Below are positions 13,301 through 23,851 of a stretch of 64,000 nt of DNA, one piece after another. The notes beneath the pieces are model-generated. The model had not been told where the DNA came from. It made no database searches and saw nothing but the letters and a program-made list of their open reading frames with translations. Where the stretch lies: NCBI GenBank assembly GCA_028753945.1, contig JAPNXP010000006.1, forward strand, positions 186,001 to 250,000, in the 5' to 3' direction. The position numbers and the translations under genes were made by a program. The number at the start of each line of letters is the position of its first letter. The first letter of the stretch is position 1. This stretch comes from Hexactinellida sp. DTS-2022. Lineage: Eukaryota; Porifera; Hexactinellida.

Positions 13301-16299
13301 ACAAATGCATGCAAGTGACTCCGGTTAATACGAATTCCGGATAATACGAACATATTTCGACGGTCCCCTGGTGTTCCTATTAACAGAGTATACTGTAGTT
13401 CAACAATTTTTACTGATTTGCTGCAATTAAGTGGAAGTATTTATCTCTGTTTGTTTGTTTGTTTGTTTATTAGTTTGTACTGTATACTACAATACTACAG
13501 TACATATACATACGTTATATACTGTATATCTATAAAGTGTGTCTGTACAATACAATACGTTATATACTGTATATCTATAAAGTGTGTCTGTACAATACAA
13601 TACGTTATATACTGTATATCTATAAAGTGTGTCTGTACAATACAATACGTTATATACTGTATATCTATAAAGTGTGTCTGTACAATACAATACGTTATAT
13701 ACTGTATATCTATAAAGTGTGTCTGTACAATACAATACGTTATATACTGTATATCTATAAAGTGTGTCTGTACAATACAATACGCTATATACTGTATATC
13801 TATAAAGTGTGTCTGTACAATACAATACGCTATATACTGTATATCTATAAAGTGTGTCTGTACAATACAATACGCTATATACTGTATATCTATAAAGTGT
13901 GTCTGTACAATACAATACGCTATATACTGTATATCTATAAAGTGTGTCTGTACAATACAATACGTTATATACTGTATATCTATAAAGTGTGTCTGTACAA
14001 TACAATACGTTATATACTGTATATCTATAAAGTGTGTCTGTACAATACAATACGCTATATACTGTATATCTATAAAGTGTGTCTGTACAATACAATACGC
14101 TATATACTGTATATCTATAAAGTGTGTCTGTACAATACAATACGTATATACTGTATATCTATAAAGTGTGTCTGTACAATACAATACGCTATATACTGTA
14201 TATCTATAAAGTGTGTCTGTACAATACAATACGCTATATACTGTATATCTATAAAGTGTGTCTGTACAATACAATACGTATATACTGTATATCTATAAAG
14301 TGTGTCTGTACAATACAATACGCTATATACTGTATATCTATAAAGTGTGTCTGTACAATACAATACGTTATATACTGTATATCTATAAAGTGTGTCTGTA
14401 CAATACAATACGCTATATACTGTATATCTATAAAGTGTGTCTGTACAATACAATACGCTATATACTGTATATCTATAAAGTGTGTCTGTACAATACAATA
14501 CGTATATACTGTATATCTATAAAGTGTGTCTGTACAATACAATACGTATATACTGTATATCTATAAAGTGTGTCTGTACAATACAATACGCTATATACTG
14601 TATATCTATAAAGTGTGTCTGTACAATACAATACGCTATATACTGTATATCTATAAAGTGTGTCTGTACAATACAATACGTTATATACTGTATATCTATA
14701 AAGTGTGTCTGTACAATACAATACGTATATACTGTATATCTATAAAGTGTGTCTGTACAATACAATACGCTATATACTGTATATCTATAAAGTGTGTCTG
14801 TACAATACAATACGCTATATACTGTATATCTATAAAGTGTGTCTGTACAATACAATACGCTATATACTGTATATCTATAAAGTGTGTCTGTACAATACAA
14901 TACGCTATATACTGTATATCTATAAAGTGTGTCTGTACAATACAATACGCTATATACTGTATATCTATAAAGTGTGTGTCACTGTGTAGGCGACAGGTTT
15001 CGGCAGATCCTACAGATGGAGTTACAGCACATGGGTCCCAGTCCTGCTAACGCCAGGGTGGCAGAATGGGTCGTATCAGAATTCGTAGAGCAAGATAATG
15101 ATATTAATAGCTTCGTGTCTAATAGCGAGATGGAATTCGGTATGAATCCGGTTGAGAAGGAACGTAAAATGTCAGGATTAGCAAACTCAGTTAGTGCGCC
15201 ATTACTAGATATTAACGGTAGAAGAACAAGTGCAATTCCGAAACCGTTGTCAGTTAAATGCGACATTCGTAATAATATAGAGGTGTTGACGTTCTTAAGA
15301 GAGAATATCACTAATTGGGATATGAATATATTTAAAGTAAATCAACTTTCAAACGGTTATCCTTTAACAGCGACCGCTTATGTTATTTTCCAAACTCATG
15401 ATTTGTTTAATAAATGTAAAATCGATGAAACCACATTTCTACGTTACCTAGGTGAAATAGAGAATGCGTATCGAGATAATCCGTATCATAATGGCTTACA
15501 TGCCGCAGATGTAGTATTCAATGCAAACATACTTTTGTCTTGTGACACTATTATAAGTGTTTTACAAGATTGGATGATTCTAGGATTAATTATAGCGGCG
15601 GCTATACATGATTGTGATCACCCTGGTAGAACAAATAAATTCTTGATAAATACCAAAAATGATTTAGCGCTCACTTATAATGATGAATCAATTTTGGAAA
15701 ATCACCATTGTGCCACTGGATTCCGGTTATTAAAGGAAAGTAAAAATAATATTTTTGCAAACTTCAGTATCAAGGCATATTCGATGACACGACGATTAAT
15801 AATAGATTTAGTATTGGCTACTGATATGAATAAACATTTGGGGATAATTGGGAGATTAAAAACTACAATTGAATCTTTCAAAGCTAAAGAAACCGAAGAA
15901 TTGGAATTAAGTTCGTCAAATTTTTCGGATATTTTACATTCACTTTTGCATTGTGCGGATTTGGCAAACCCTGCTAAACCAAAAGAAATTGCTATTGAAT
16001 GGTCTCGAAAAATCGAAGAAGAATCATACCGTCAAGGTGACGAGGAACGAAACATTGGTTTAGAAGTCAGTCATATGTGCGATCGAGAAAATCCCATATT
16101 TGAGAAAAACCAGTATACTTTCCTAACTTTTGTAGCACTCCCATTATGGGAAGCCTGGTCTGAATTAGTTTATCCAAACGCTACAATTATGTTGGACCAT
16201 TTATTGGCAAATAAAGATTATTGGGAGTCAATTCAACCAGATACACCTATTGAAAATGAAAATGAAATTAAGACATTTGATAATGACCCTGAGAATTGA
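7311..16299 (+). CDS. PDE4: cAMP-specific 3',5'-cyclic phosphodiesterase, PDE4 (dunce) family, five coding exons
   Basis: PDE4 hydrolyses cAMP in the cytosol. Exons are 7311-7346, 8976-9131, 10615-10753, 12570-12962 and 14990-16299; phases agree and give 677 residues. Exons 2-4 carry the upstream conserved regions: SFLYR preceded by a PKA-type KRMS site (UCR1), FLTPFARVLMHMKHI, and GLEECLELVESLES (UCR2). The catalytic domain in exon 5 has the HNxxHA metal site (YHNGLHAAD, about residues 407-415), the HD signature (AIHDCDHPG, H448-D449), LLHCADLANP and the substrate-clamp glutamine in KNQYTFLTF. Exon 2 appears to end at a GC donor (CACAG/GCAAGG). The first exon (MTEFSNAFTIDT) is the least certain. 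Introns 2-4 hold large tandem arrays and several MITEs. Confidence 0.93.
7449..7640. mobile_element. interspersed repeat family H
   Basis: It begins GTGTATTATACAGCC and ends GGATAATTCCTTG, with GAGCGTCTCGAGCTCC near the right end. The same sequence recurs at about 41926-42100 (inverted), 42911-43090 and 56640-56786 (inverted). It lies in PDE4 intron 1. Confidence 0.7.
7834..8000. mobile_element. MITE family A, right end lost
   Basis: Left end CAATAGAACTTCGTTAG and internal CCGGATAAGGCGAACACATT and GGTCCCCTGGTGTTCCTA are present, but the terminal TTCTACTG is missing. It lies in PDE4 intron 1. Confidence 0.6.
8608..8712. mobile_element. MITE family A, left end lost
   Basis: Internal CACTATTTCAGTCCC runs to the complete right end AACGAGGTTCTACTG before TA. 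It lies in PDE4 intron 1. Confidence 0.65.
9430..10433. repeat. 1-kb hexanucleotide array (CCATTA/CCCTTA) in PDE4 intron 2
   Basis: About 165 units of CCATTA are interspersed with CCCTTA variants, with a few 5-bp phase slips (ACCATACC). Reading frames through the array are open on both strands only because the unit is six bases; they are not genes. The variant reads TAAGGG on the other strand and is not the animal telomere repeat TTAGGG. Confidence 0.95.
10833..10991. mobile_element. MITE family I, full length
   Basis: Ends are CAGTTGAAACCGGATATTTT and AAAATATCCGGTTTCAACTG, flanked by TA. It lies in PDE4 intron 3. Confidence 0.8.
11011..11175. mobile_element. MITE family D, full length
   Basis: It begins CAGTCATGTTCTTATATGAA, has GGGACCATAGGGCTTGTTCA inside and ends AAGCAGACCTGACTG, flanked by TA. 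It lies in PDE4 intron 3. Confidence 0.75.
11199..11300. mobile_element. MITE family E, full length
   Basis: Ends are CAGTCGACTCCGCTTAATAG and CTATTAAGCGGAGTATACTG, flanked by TA, with CCTCGGGACC inside. It lies in PDE4 intron 3. Confidence 0.85.
12085..12190. mobile_element. MITE family D fragment
   Basis: The words TAATACAAATCCTATGTAAG, GGGACCATAGGGCTTGTTCA and TTAAGCAGACGAAAAA match family D, but the ends are degraded. It lies in PDE4 intron 3. Confidence 0.45.
12302..12560. repeat. GTT/ATT/ATC microsatellite abutting the PDE4 exon 4 acceptor
   Basis: Irregular trinucleotide runs fill the end of intron 3 and stop about 10 bp before the acceptor ATGTAG/AG. Its reading frames (Leu, Val, Ile runs) are low-complexity artefacts. 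Confidence 0.85.
13224..13395. mobile_element. MITE family C in PDE4 intron 4
   Basis: It begins CATTAGACTCTCGTTAATAA, contains CTAGCCAATACAAATGCATG and ends CAGAGTATACTG before TA. Confidence 0.75.
13511..14979. repeat. 45-bp minisatellite, about 33 copies, running into the PDE4 exon 5 acceptor
   Basis: The unit reads ACGYTATATACTGTATATCT, then ATAAAGTGTGTCTGTACAAT, then ACAAT. Copies differ almost only at one site (T, C or deleted, the last giving 44-bp units). T copies cluster in units 1-6, C and deletion copies later. The final unit breaks off in AAAGTGTGTGTCACTGTGTAG, whose AG is the splice acceptor of exon 5 at 14988-14989. Since 45 is divisible by three, long open frames occur on both strands; they are artefacts. 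Confidence 0.95.
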
Positions 16300-16837
16300 T
16301 GGTTTTGAAAGTTGCGCAACTTTTTGTTTGTGTTTGTTTGTTTTTAATTTGTCTGGCTGTATATACATTAATGTTAGAGGTAATTCCTAAGTATCATTTG
16401 TGTATCCAAGGTATTTAAACTCATTTTAGTGCTATGTGTATATGAATATACGAACAAATAAGGTGTTATAATTGTGTCTTAAGTTAAAGTGGAAAATTTG
16501 AATTGTGAATTCATTTTCGTACAAACATATGACTTTTGACATAAAATGATAATTTAACAGGTTTCAAAAATTCCCGAAAATTACTAGAAAAACGCGGGAT
16601 AATTTCGGCCTCAAATTATGCTGGAAAATCTAAAATTAAGGGTGTGCCGATGCCAATCGAAGTTAATACAAATGATTTTCGGTTATTCGAGTTAATATCT
16701 CGGTTATGGTATGTTAATTTAGTTATTTTGGTCAAAATTCTAATATATTGGGAAAATCAAAAACCTTCGATTAATTGGGTCAAAATTTATAATACCCACA
16801 AAATGTCATATTTTTGCTTAATTAATAAACTAAAAAC

Positions 16838-16993
16838 TCGTTAGTAGAAACACCAGGGGACCGTCTTAATGTGTTCGCTTTATTCGGAATTCGTATTATC
16901 CAATATCATTTGTATTAAAAAAGCTTTGAAGGGGACTGAAATAGTGTTCGTATTTTCCGCAATTTCATATTTCGTACTAACGAGGTTCTACTG
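16838..16993. mobile_element. MITE family A/C-type element forming the COX17 5' flank
   Basis: It runs from CTCGTTAGTAGAAACACCAG to ACTAACGAGGTTCTACTG before TA. The right end is 23 bp before the COX17 start codon. Confidence 0.75.
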
Positions 16994-17016
16994 TACTTAG
17001 CTTGGTTACCCTAGCA

Positions 17017-17214
17017 ATGGATTCTACTAATCGGAATGCTACAAATTCAAACTTCGTTATGACACCAGAAGGTAAGAAATTGAAAATTTGTTGTGCTTGT
17101 CCGGACACTAAAGAGATTCGAGATGAATGCGTTATTAAGCATGGACAGGAGAATTGTGTTAAAGCTATTGCTGATCATATAGAGTGTTTGAAGAAACTAG
17201 GTTTTAATATGTAA
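17017..17214 (+). CDS. COX17: cytochrome c oxidase copper chaperone COX17
   Basis: COX17 carries Cu(I) in the mitochondrial intermembrane space to SCO1 and COX11 for complex IV assembly. The 65-residue product has the copper-binding CC pair (ICCAC) followed by two exact C-x9-C motifs: CPDTKEIRDEC and CVKAIADHIEC. These form the coiled-coil helix fold recognised by MIA40. It ends KKLGFNM, close to the usual KxLGFxI tail. The start is ATG 17017; a longer in-frame reading has no ATG. Single exon, with a MITE immediately upstream. Confidence 0.95.
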   Translation: MDSTNRNATNSNFVMTPEGKKLKICCACPDTKEIRDECVIKHGQENCVKAIADHIECLKKLGFNM

Positions 17215-17620
17215 ATTCCATTTCACTTGTTTGTTGTTAGGGTATTATACTGGGTGTCTTTTCAAGGTGTTAATGGTAGACACAACAAGTTTATTCTTAT
17301 TTTGTCATTTTTTTAATTTGGCGCGCATTTTGTATAATTTTTTTGGCGCTAGAATTTCGAATTTGCGCTCATTTCTAAAAAAATAATTTTTGAGCGCCTA
17401 ATAATTTAAAGATCTTATTACAATCGGTGTCATAGTAACATAAATTGTGTATTGGTATGCACGAATATACGTATATGTGTTAGGAAGTAATAAATATTAT
17501 TTTGTATTAAATTTAACAAAAAGATTGATTTGTTTATATTGACAAGTAAATCATGAAAAATCCTTGAATTTAAACAAATAAATAAATATGTATTTTAAGA
17601 AAGGGAGTCTCAATTCAATT
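17215..17620. other. COX17 3' flank
   Basis: AT-rich sequence with GGCGC words (TTGGCGCGCATTTTG near 17320). I see no gene in it. Confidence 0.3.
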
Positions 17621-17629
17621 GGATTAATT

Positions 17630-17835
17630 ATTGACTTTCACACATTGTCCTGAATCAAGGATACAATCAAACGTAAGATTTGTTAGATCCAAATCCCTAG
17701 TTCCTAATTCCAATATGCGAGTATCAGAACAGACTCGGTTTTGCTCCAAACTTGAGATAATGTCAGTTTCAGTTCCACATTCAGGTTCCAGTGTCTCTGG
17801 GTCCAACCATATGAAGCAGCGACTGGAACTAACAA
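17630..17835 (-). other. possible orphan exon or gene fragment
   Basis: The minus strand has an acceptor-like TTTCTATTTGTTAG followed by about 67 codons to a TAA. They include CFIWLDPETLEPECG and DCILDSGQCVKVNN, with cysteine spacing like a secreted domain. It could be a terminal exon of a minus-strand gene, but its entry phase (2) does not fit the phase-1 exits of the ADAM-like gene to the right. I do not recognise the domain. Confidence 0.25.
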
Positions 17836-17890
17836 ATAGAAACAACAACAATAATAATAATAATAAATAATAATAATAATAATAATAATA
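17836..17890. repeat. (AAT/AAC)n microsatellite
   Basis: Runs of AACAACAATAATAATAAT lie just outside the inverted duplication. Confidence 0.7.
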
Positions 17891-17971
17891 ATATAATTTT
17901 TTATTTTAGTTATTTACCCCTAAGGGGCTTCAAATTAATACTCGCGAATAAATACTAAATATACCATTCAT

Positions 17972-20125
17972 TTGTTTTTTGTAAACAACAACAACAAATA
18001 TTCATATGATAAATTTGTAAATGTGGAATTCGTGTTCAGCATACTTGTTTACCTATAATACCCGTTGAAAACTAGCTTCTAGGTTCATTTTAGATTTTGA
18101 ATAATTTGTTTGTTTATACATGTAAACAACAACAAATATTCTTATAGATACGAAATTCGTGTTCATCATACTTGTTTACCTATCATAACATTTAGAAGTT
18201 AGTTTTTATCTCAATTATAAATGCTGTTTCTATTCACAAAATCCGAACAACAAACAGAACACACACACAAGTGACACAACAAACTAATTTAATAGTAGTA
18301 TAGATTTAGGCGCCATAATTTGGATCTGATTGTGTTCGAAACAACTAAACTAACTTATCAATGAACAAATTCAGGCGCCAACTATTTTGGCGCTTAGAGT
18401 TCTAATAATTATTCAAACTTTGGTTTGGCTATGCTTTGTTTACTGGAAAGTTAGGGAATTTTATTGGTTGATTGAGTCACAGTAGACACAATTAACCAAT
18501 AAAATTCCCTTCTATCAAGTTATTACTATGGCAACCATTGACGTACTTTGGTATTCTCAAATTACACAAGTATAAGATAGATCTGTAATAAACTAAATAT
18601 ATTATTTGAATAAACTCAATTCGCAACAAAAACTAAAATGGCCACTAATATGTCTACAAACGTAACTTTCGATAAAATGCCACATTTCGACAATGTCGCC
18701 ACTATCATTCACCAGACATTCGATCCCCTAATCGATCAGCTGATCGCGAGGAGGGACGCTCTCCTCCAGAGGGTCCGTGAGCTGCGAGAGGACCACAGGA
18801 ACAAAGAGGCCACTCGTATCGCTGCCATAGAAGAACTCGAAAGGGTACAGCAACAAATGATGGAAATGAGCATAAAGGTTAACCCAAACCTAGAGTTCCA
18901 TGAACAGGCCACACAATTCTACCAACAGGGCATTAAGGAACTGGAACCATCTGCCACATTCCTATGTCCCGTCTTCAGGTGTCAAAATACGGACACAATC
19001 CGACAGCTGATATCCGAGCTAGGAGAGATAGTCCCGTGTGAGATACCGGACTATTCTCTCAAGCGAGAACCGGTATTAACAGCTGGGAAGTTAGGTGCAG
19101 GTGCTAATGAGTTGAGAGCCGCAGGAATAGCAATCGATGAATCCACTGAGCTAATGTACGTAGCAGATTATGGGAACAGGCGTGTGCAAATAGTGTCTTT
19201 AAAGGGAGAGTTTGTGGCACAATTCAAGAATGATAAACTCAAGTGGCCACATGGAATAGCTGTTAACAAAGAGTCCATATTCGTAGCCGATAGATGGCAC
19301 CATGCATTGTTCCAGTTCCGAAAGAAAGATTGCAAACTCATCAACAGAACTGGAACTGAAGGCAACAAGCAAGGAGAGTTTAACTTTCCCTTTGGACTCT
19401 GTATCGACACTAACGGAGATGTGTTAGTTGCAGATTTCTTCAACAACAGAGTGTGTGTATACTCAAAACTCCTCAAATTCAAGTCCTGTTTCGGAATAGG
19501 ACAGCTGCATCTCCCTAGAGACGTTAAGCTGTCAGCTGATCGTATCGTGGTGCTAGACGGGAGTCCCAAATGTGTCCATTTCTTCTCTCGAGAAGGACAA
19601 CCCCTCAGTTCCTGTGTCTCTAAAGGGACAGAGGACAGTTTGGTCGCTAGGCCTTTCTTCTTCTGTTTGGACTCAGCTGGCAATATCATCATTAGCGACT
19701 GGGGGAGGAATACCATCAAGATATACACGGAATCGGGACAGCATATTATCACCTTGGGAAGGAAAGGAAATGCCTTAGGGGAGTTTATCAAGCCCCATGG
19801 AGTTTGTATCTCCAAATTAGGAACCATTTGTGTCGTGTCTCATAATCCTAACTATCCTCTTCAATATTTCTAATTTTATATATATTTATTTATTGGTTTT
19901 ATTAAAATGGTGCAAACTGAATAAAAGGCAAATAAACTGTTTTATTTAATAGGAGCCTTCGGTCTCAGTCGCTTCGCGACGGATCACTCTCAAACAGAGC
20001 ACTAAGATTTCCTTGTGTATTTACCAGGATTGCATTATGTACAATACATAGTGTATTAGGTCCCCTATGGGTCATTTGATTACGAGAAAGGGAAAATGGG
20101 CATTTGGATGATGAAAACAATTTTT
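17972..20125. repeat. left arm of a ~4.4-kb inverted duplication
   Basis: This arm is the near reverse complement of 20325-22350. Shared landmarks in order are AATTCGTGTTCAGCATACTT, TTTAGGCGCCATAATTTGG, the NHL gene, TCGCGAAGCGACTGAGACCG (inverted here) and AAATGGGCATTTGGATGA. The left arm has an extra local duplication of its outer ~115 bp (near 17985-18100 and 18115-18230). Confidence 0.85.
18638..19873 (+). CDS. coiled-coil/NHL-repeat propeller protein, copy A (left palindrome arm)
   Basis: Intronless, 411 residues. The N-terminus is a coiled coil (about residues 25-100, RDALLQRVRELREDHRNKEA) without RING or B-box, so it resembles the back half of TRIM-NHL proteins. From about residue 150 a six-bladed NHL propeller is likely: TAGKLGAGANE, IDESTELMYVADYGNRRVQI, VNKESIFVADRW, DTNGDVLVADFFNNRVCVY and AGNIIISDWGRNTIKIYTE. 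No signal peptide or membrane segment, so probably cytosolic. It is about 90% identical to copy B; the differences cluster in the loops after each (V/I)(A/S)D. Ligand and role are unknown. Confidence 0.85.
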   Translation: MATNMSTNVTFDKMPHFDNVATIIHQTFDPLIDQLIARRDALLQRVRELREDHRNKEATRIAAIEELERVQQQMMEMSIKVNPNLEFHEQATQFYQQGIKELEPSATFLCPVFRCQNTDTIRQLISELGEIVPCEIPDYSLKREPVLTAGKLGAGANELRAAGIAIDESTELMYVADYGNRRVQIVSLKGEFVAQFKNDKLKWPHGIAVNKESIFVADRWHHALFQFRKKDCKLINRTGTEGNKQGEFNFPFGLCIDTNGDVLVADFFNNRVCVYSKLLKFKSCFGIGQLHLPRDVKLSADRIVVLDGSPKCVHFFSREGQPLSSCVSKGTEDSLVARPFFFCLDSAGNIIISDWGRNTIKIYTESGQHIITLGRKGNALGEFIKPHGVCISKLGTICVVSHNPNYPLQYF

Positions 20126-20324
20126 TAATTTTTTATTATTAACTGGTCTGACCTTAAAAAATTGGAAGTTGGCCCCTATTATTGGGTATAATACACCTAT
20201 TTACGACAAAGGATTGCTCATAATTATTGATAAAATTGATATTTTTACGCATAAAATGTTGGAATTTAGTTTGAAGACATATAATATGATATCCCCTATA
20301 ATAACTACATAGTCACTAAATTAT
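20126..20324. other. spacer at the centre of the inverted duplication
   Basis: About 200 bp of AT-rich sequence separate the two arms (TTTTTTAATTTTTTATTATT, then ACCTATTTACGACAAAGGAT). It has no counterpart in the other arm. Confidence 0.6.
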
Positions 20325-22350
20325 TATTATTTTCATCCAAATGCCCATTTTCCCTTATGGATCAGGGCCTAATACACTATGTAATGTACAAAATGCAATC
20401 CTGGCAAATACACAAGGAAAGCTTAGTGCTCTGTTTGAGAGTGATCCGTCGCGAAGCGACTGAGACCGAAGGGCTCCTATTAAATAAAAGTTTATTTGCC
20501 TTTTATTCAGTTTGCACCATTTTAATGAAACCAATAAATAAATAAATATAAAATTAGAAACATTGAAGAGGATAGTTAGGATTATGAGACACGACACAAA
20601 TGGTTCCTAATTTGGAGATACAAACTCCTCGGGGCTTGATAAACTCCCCTAAGGCATTTCCTTCCCTTCCCAAGGTGAGAATATACTGTCCCGATTCCGT
20701 ATACCCTTTGATGGCATTAGTATCATAGTCGCTAATGATGATATTGCCAGCTGAGTCCAAACAGAAGAAGGAAGGCCTAGCGACCAAACTGTCCTCTGTC
20801 CCTTTAGAGACACAGGAGCTGAGGGGTTGTCCTTCTCGAGAGAAGAAATGGACACATTTGGGACTCCCGTCTAGCACCACGATTCGATCAGCTGACAGCT
20901 TAACGTCTCTAGGGAGATGCAGCTGTCCTATTCCGATGCAGGACTTGAATTTGAGGAGTTTAGAGTATACGCACACTCTGTGGTTGAGGCAATCTGCAAC
21001 TAACACATCTCCGTTAGTGTCGATACAGAGTCCATAGGGAGAGTAAAACTCTCCTTCCTTCTTGCCTTCAGTTCCAGTTCTGTTGATGAGTTTGCAATCT
21101 TTCTTTCGGAACTGTAACAATGCATTGTGATATGCATCGGCTACGAATATGGACTCTTTGTTAACAGCTATTCCATGTGGCCACTTGAGTTTATCATTCT
21201 TGAATTGTGCCACAAACTCTCCCTTTAATGACACTATTTGCACACGACTGTTCCCATAATCTGCTACGTACATTAGCTCGGTGGATTCATCGAGTGCTAT
21301 TCCTCTGGCATCCAACTCATTAGCACCATCACCATACTTCCCAGCTGTTAATACAGGTTCTCGCTTGAGAGAATAGTCCGGTATCTCACACGGGACTATC
21401 TCTCCTAGCTCGGATATCAGCTGTCGGATTGTGTCCGTATTTTGACACCTGGAGACGGGACATAGGAATGTGGCAGATGGTCCCAGTTCCTTAATGCCCT
21501 GTTGGTAGGCTTGTTTGGCCTGTTCATGGAACTCTAGGTTTGGGTTAACCTTTATGCTCATTCCCATCATTTGTTGCTGTACCCTTTCCAGTTCTTCTAT
21601 GGCAGCGATACGAGTGGCCTCTTTGTTCCTGTGGTCCTCTCGCAGCTCACGGACCCTCTGGAGGAGAGCGTCCCTCCTCGCGATCAGCTGATCGATTAGG
21701 GGATCAAATGTTTGGAGAATGATAGTGGCGACATTGTCGAATTGTGCCATTTTATCGAAAGTTACATTTGTTGGCATATTAGTGGCCATCTTAGTTTTTG
21801 TTGCGAATTGAGTTTATTCAAATAATATAATTAGTCTATTACAGCTCTACCTTATACTTGTGTAACTTGAGAATACCAAAGTACGTCAATGGTTGCCATA
21901 GTAATAACTTGATAGAAGGGAATTTTATTGGTTAATTGTGTCTACTGTGACTCAATAAACCAATAAAATTCCCTAACTTTCCAGTAAACAAAGCATAGCC
22001 AAACCAAAGTTTGAATAATTATTAGAACTCTAAGCGCCAAAATAGTTGGCGCCTGAATTTGTTCATTGATAGAATAGTTTAGTTGTTTCGAATCTTTCCC
22101 GCCTAAACACAATCAGATCCAAATTATGGCGCCTAAATCTATACTATTAAATTAGTTTGTTGTGTCACTTGTGTTGTGTTCTGTTTGTTGTTCGGTTTTT
22201 GTTAAAGTTACAGGGGAATAAAAACAGCATTTATATTTGAGATATAAACTAACTTCCAAATGTTATCATAAGTAAACAAGTATGCTGAACACGAATTCCG
22301 CATTTACAAATGTATAATATGAATATTTGTTGTTGTTGTTTGCAAAAATA
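20325..22350. repeat. right arm of the ~4.4-kb inverted duplication
   Basis: This is the reverse-complement copy of 17972-20125. It carries the second NHL gene and ends near TTTGTTGTTGTTGTTTGCAA. Its flank matches the left arm through TCAAAGTACGTCAATGG-like sequence upstream of the NHL start, so the promoter was duplicated too. Confidence 0.85.
20554..21789 (-). CDS. coiled-coil/NHL-repeat propeller protein, copy B (right palindrome arm)
   Basis: Intronless, 411 residues, colinear with copy A and divergently placed in the other arm. The coiled coil (RDALLQRVRELREDHRNKEA) is identical. Propeller loops differ: residues 218-226 read DAYHNALLQ against DRWHHALFQ, 243-252 KKEGEFYSPY against NKQGEFNFPF, 266-271 DCLNHR against DFFNNR, and 354-363 DYDTNAIKGY against DWGRNTIKIY. 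Both frames are intact, so both copies look functional. Role unknown. Confidence 0.85.
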   Translation of the reverse strand: MATNMPTNVTFDKMAQFDNVATIILQTFDPLIDQLIARRDALLQRVRELREDHRNKEATRIAAIEELERVQQQMMGMSIKVNPNLEFHEQAKQAYQQGIKELGPSATFLCPVSRCQNTDTIRQLISELGEIVPCEIPDYSLKREPVLTAGKYGDGANELDARGIALDESTELMYVADYGNSRVQIVSLKGEFVAQFKNDKLKWPHGIAVNKESIFVADAYHNALLQFRKKDCKLINRTGTEGKKEGEFYSPYGLCIDTNGDVLVADCLNHRVCVYSKLLKFKSCIGIGQLHLPRDVKLSADRIVVLDGSPKCVHFFSREGQPLSSCVSKGTEDSLVARPSFFCLDSAGNIIISDYDTNAIKGYTESGQYILTLGREGNALGEFIKPRGVCISKLGTICVVSHNPNYPLQCF

Positions 22351-22643
22351 GGCAAATAAATTATTGAAATTCCAAATAGCATCTGGAAATTCGTTTATTG
22401 TATCGGGAAAATACACAAATATTTTTAAGTGAATTTCCACTCCTTAACCGATATTTTTTCGCCTTATCCACGTTCATATTAACGAGAGTCTAATGTAGTA
22501 CTACTTTAGTAATAATTTGTAATATGAACCATGGATTTTCTCAATTAAATAGACCATGATAAAGTTACTACTGTTATATGACAGTTTGCAATACGTATAT
22601 AATTACTGTGCAATTAACTACCGTGAGTAAATTATTACAAACT

Positions 22644-22786
22644 ACTGTAGAACACGGTTAATACGAACACTATTTCAGTCCCCTTCAAAGCCTTTTCAAT
22701 ACAAATTATATTAGTTAATACGAATTCCGGATAAGGCGAACATATTTTCACGGTCCCCTGGTGTTCCTACTAACGAGGTTCTACTG
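22644..22786. mobile_element. MITE family A
   Basis: It runs from CTGTAGAACACGGTTAATAC to CTAACGAGGTTCTACTG before TA, just past the 3' end of the ADAM-like gene. Confidence 0.7.
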
Positions 22787-22830
22787 TATCTATATACACA
22801 ACAACTCTATATCAACTATCCATATGGTAC

Positions 22831-23820
22831 TTATTGTATTGTAACTAACATGTTGATATTCTTCTGTTTGTTACAGAGTCCATTCTTACAGCTCCTACTC
22901 TTATGCATTCTCTTGTTACAGGAACTAACACCTCCGCTTAACAAACACCTTGCATAGTACACATTTCCACTCGTGATGTCACATGGTCTCGAGCAGGTAC
23001 TGACCACTCTATAAGTAGATAGTGTACATTCCAGACAGGCATTCTCGTTGCATACGTCTGTTTCAGAGGTTTCGCCTGAACAGGAACTACCTCCATTGCT
23101 TGGTTCCGGATTGTCACACCTTCTGTCTCGTGTCTGTTCTCCGGAGCCACAAGTAACCGTGCATTCTGACCAGTCACCCCACTCGCTCCAGCCTCCATCC
23201 ACTTAACACAAACAATATAACAACAACAACAACAACAACAACCAAATTAATTATTATCCGCTTATAACGAATATCCGGATATAACGAAGGGAATTTACAG
23301 GTCCCAAGCACTTCGTTATAGCGAGAGTTGACTGTACTGTTTTGTTGTTGTTTACTTTATAGTTCCGGTATATTATTATTCTTACCACATGGATGTTGGT
23401 TGCAGTTCTCGAAATTGATTTTATTCCCCTCGCATTCCAATCCCCCGTTTGAGTTGCTAGGGCTGTCACACTCTCTGGTTCTGGTTCTGATTCCGCCGCC
23501 GCAGCTGACTGAGCATTCTCCGAATCCGCTCCACTGTCCCCACCCCCCGGCAACTAAACAACAACAACAATAACACAATAATAATGATAACAACAACAAC
23601 AATAACAAATAATTAGAACTGGGCCACTATTCTATAGTATAGTCGGCACATTATAATAACTATGCCAATAATTACAACAATAACACAATAAATAACAACA
23701 ATAACTAAATTACTGACAACAACAATAATAATAACAACAACAACAATAATAATAACTATGCCAATAATAACAAGACAACAACGACAAATAGCAACAAAAC
23801 AACAACAACAATAAAGCATT

Positions 23821-23851
<31 letters not shown>

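Noticed and set aside
13511..14979. Possible CRISPR-like array (also 59801-61092)
   Set aside because: Units are contiguous tandem copies with no unique spacers, and the genome is animal.
13418..15050. Many overlapping frames of 80-260 residues on both strands
   Set aside because: The 45-bp repeat length is divisible by three, so several frames stay open; the region is a PDE4 intron.
19168..19827. 219-residue frame antisense to NHL copy A, and similar shadows at 20735-21037 and 55160-55609
   Set aside because: They mirror the conserved coding strand of the NHL genes and have no domain of their own.
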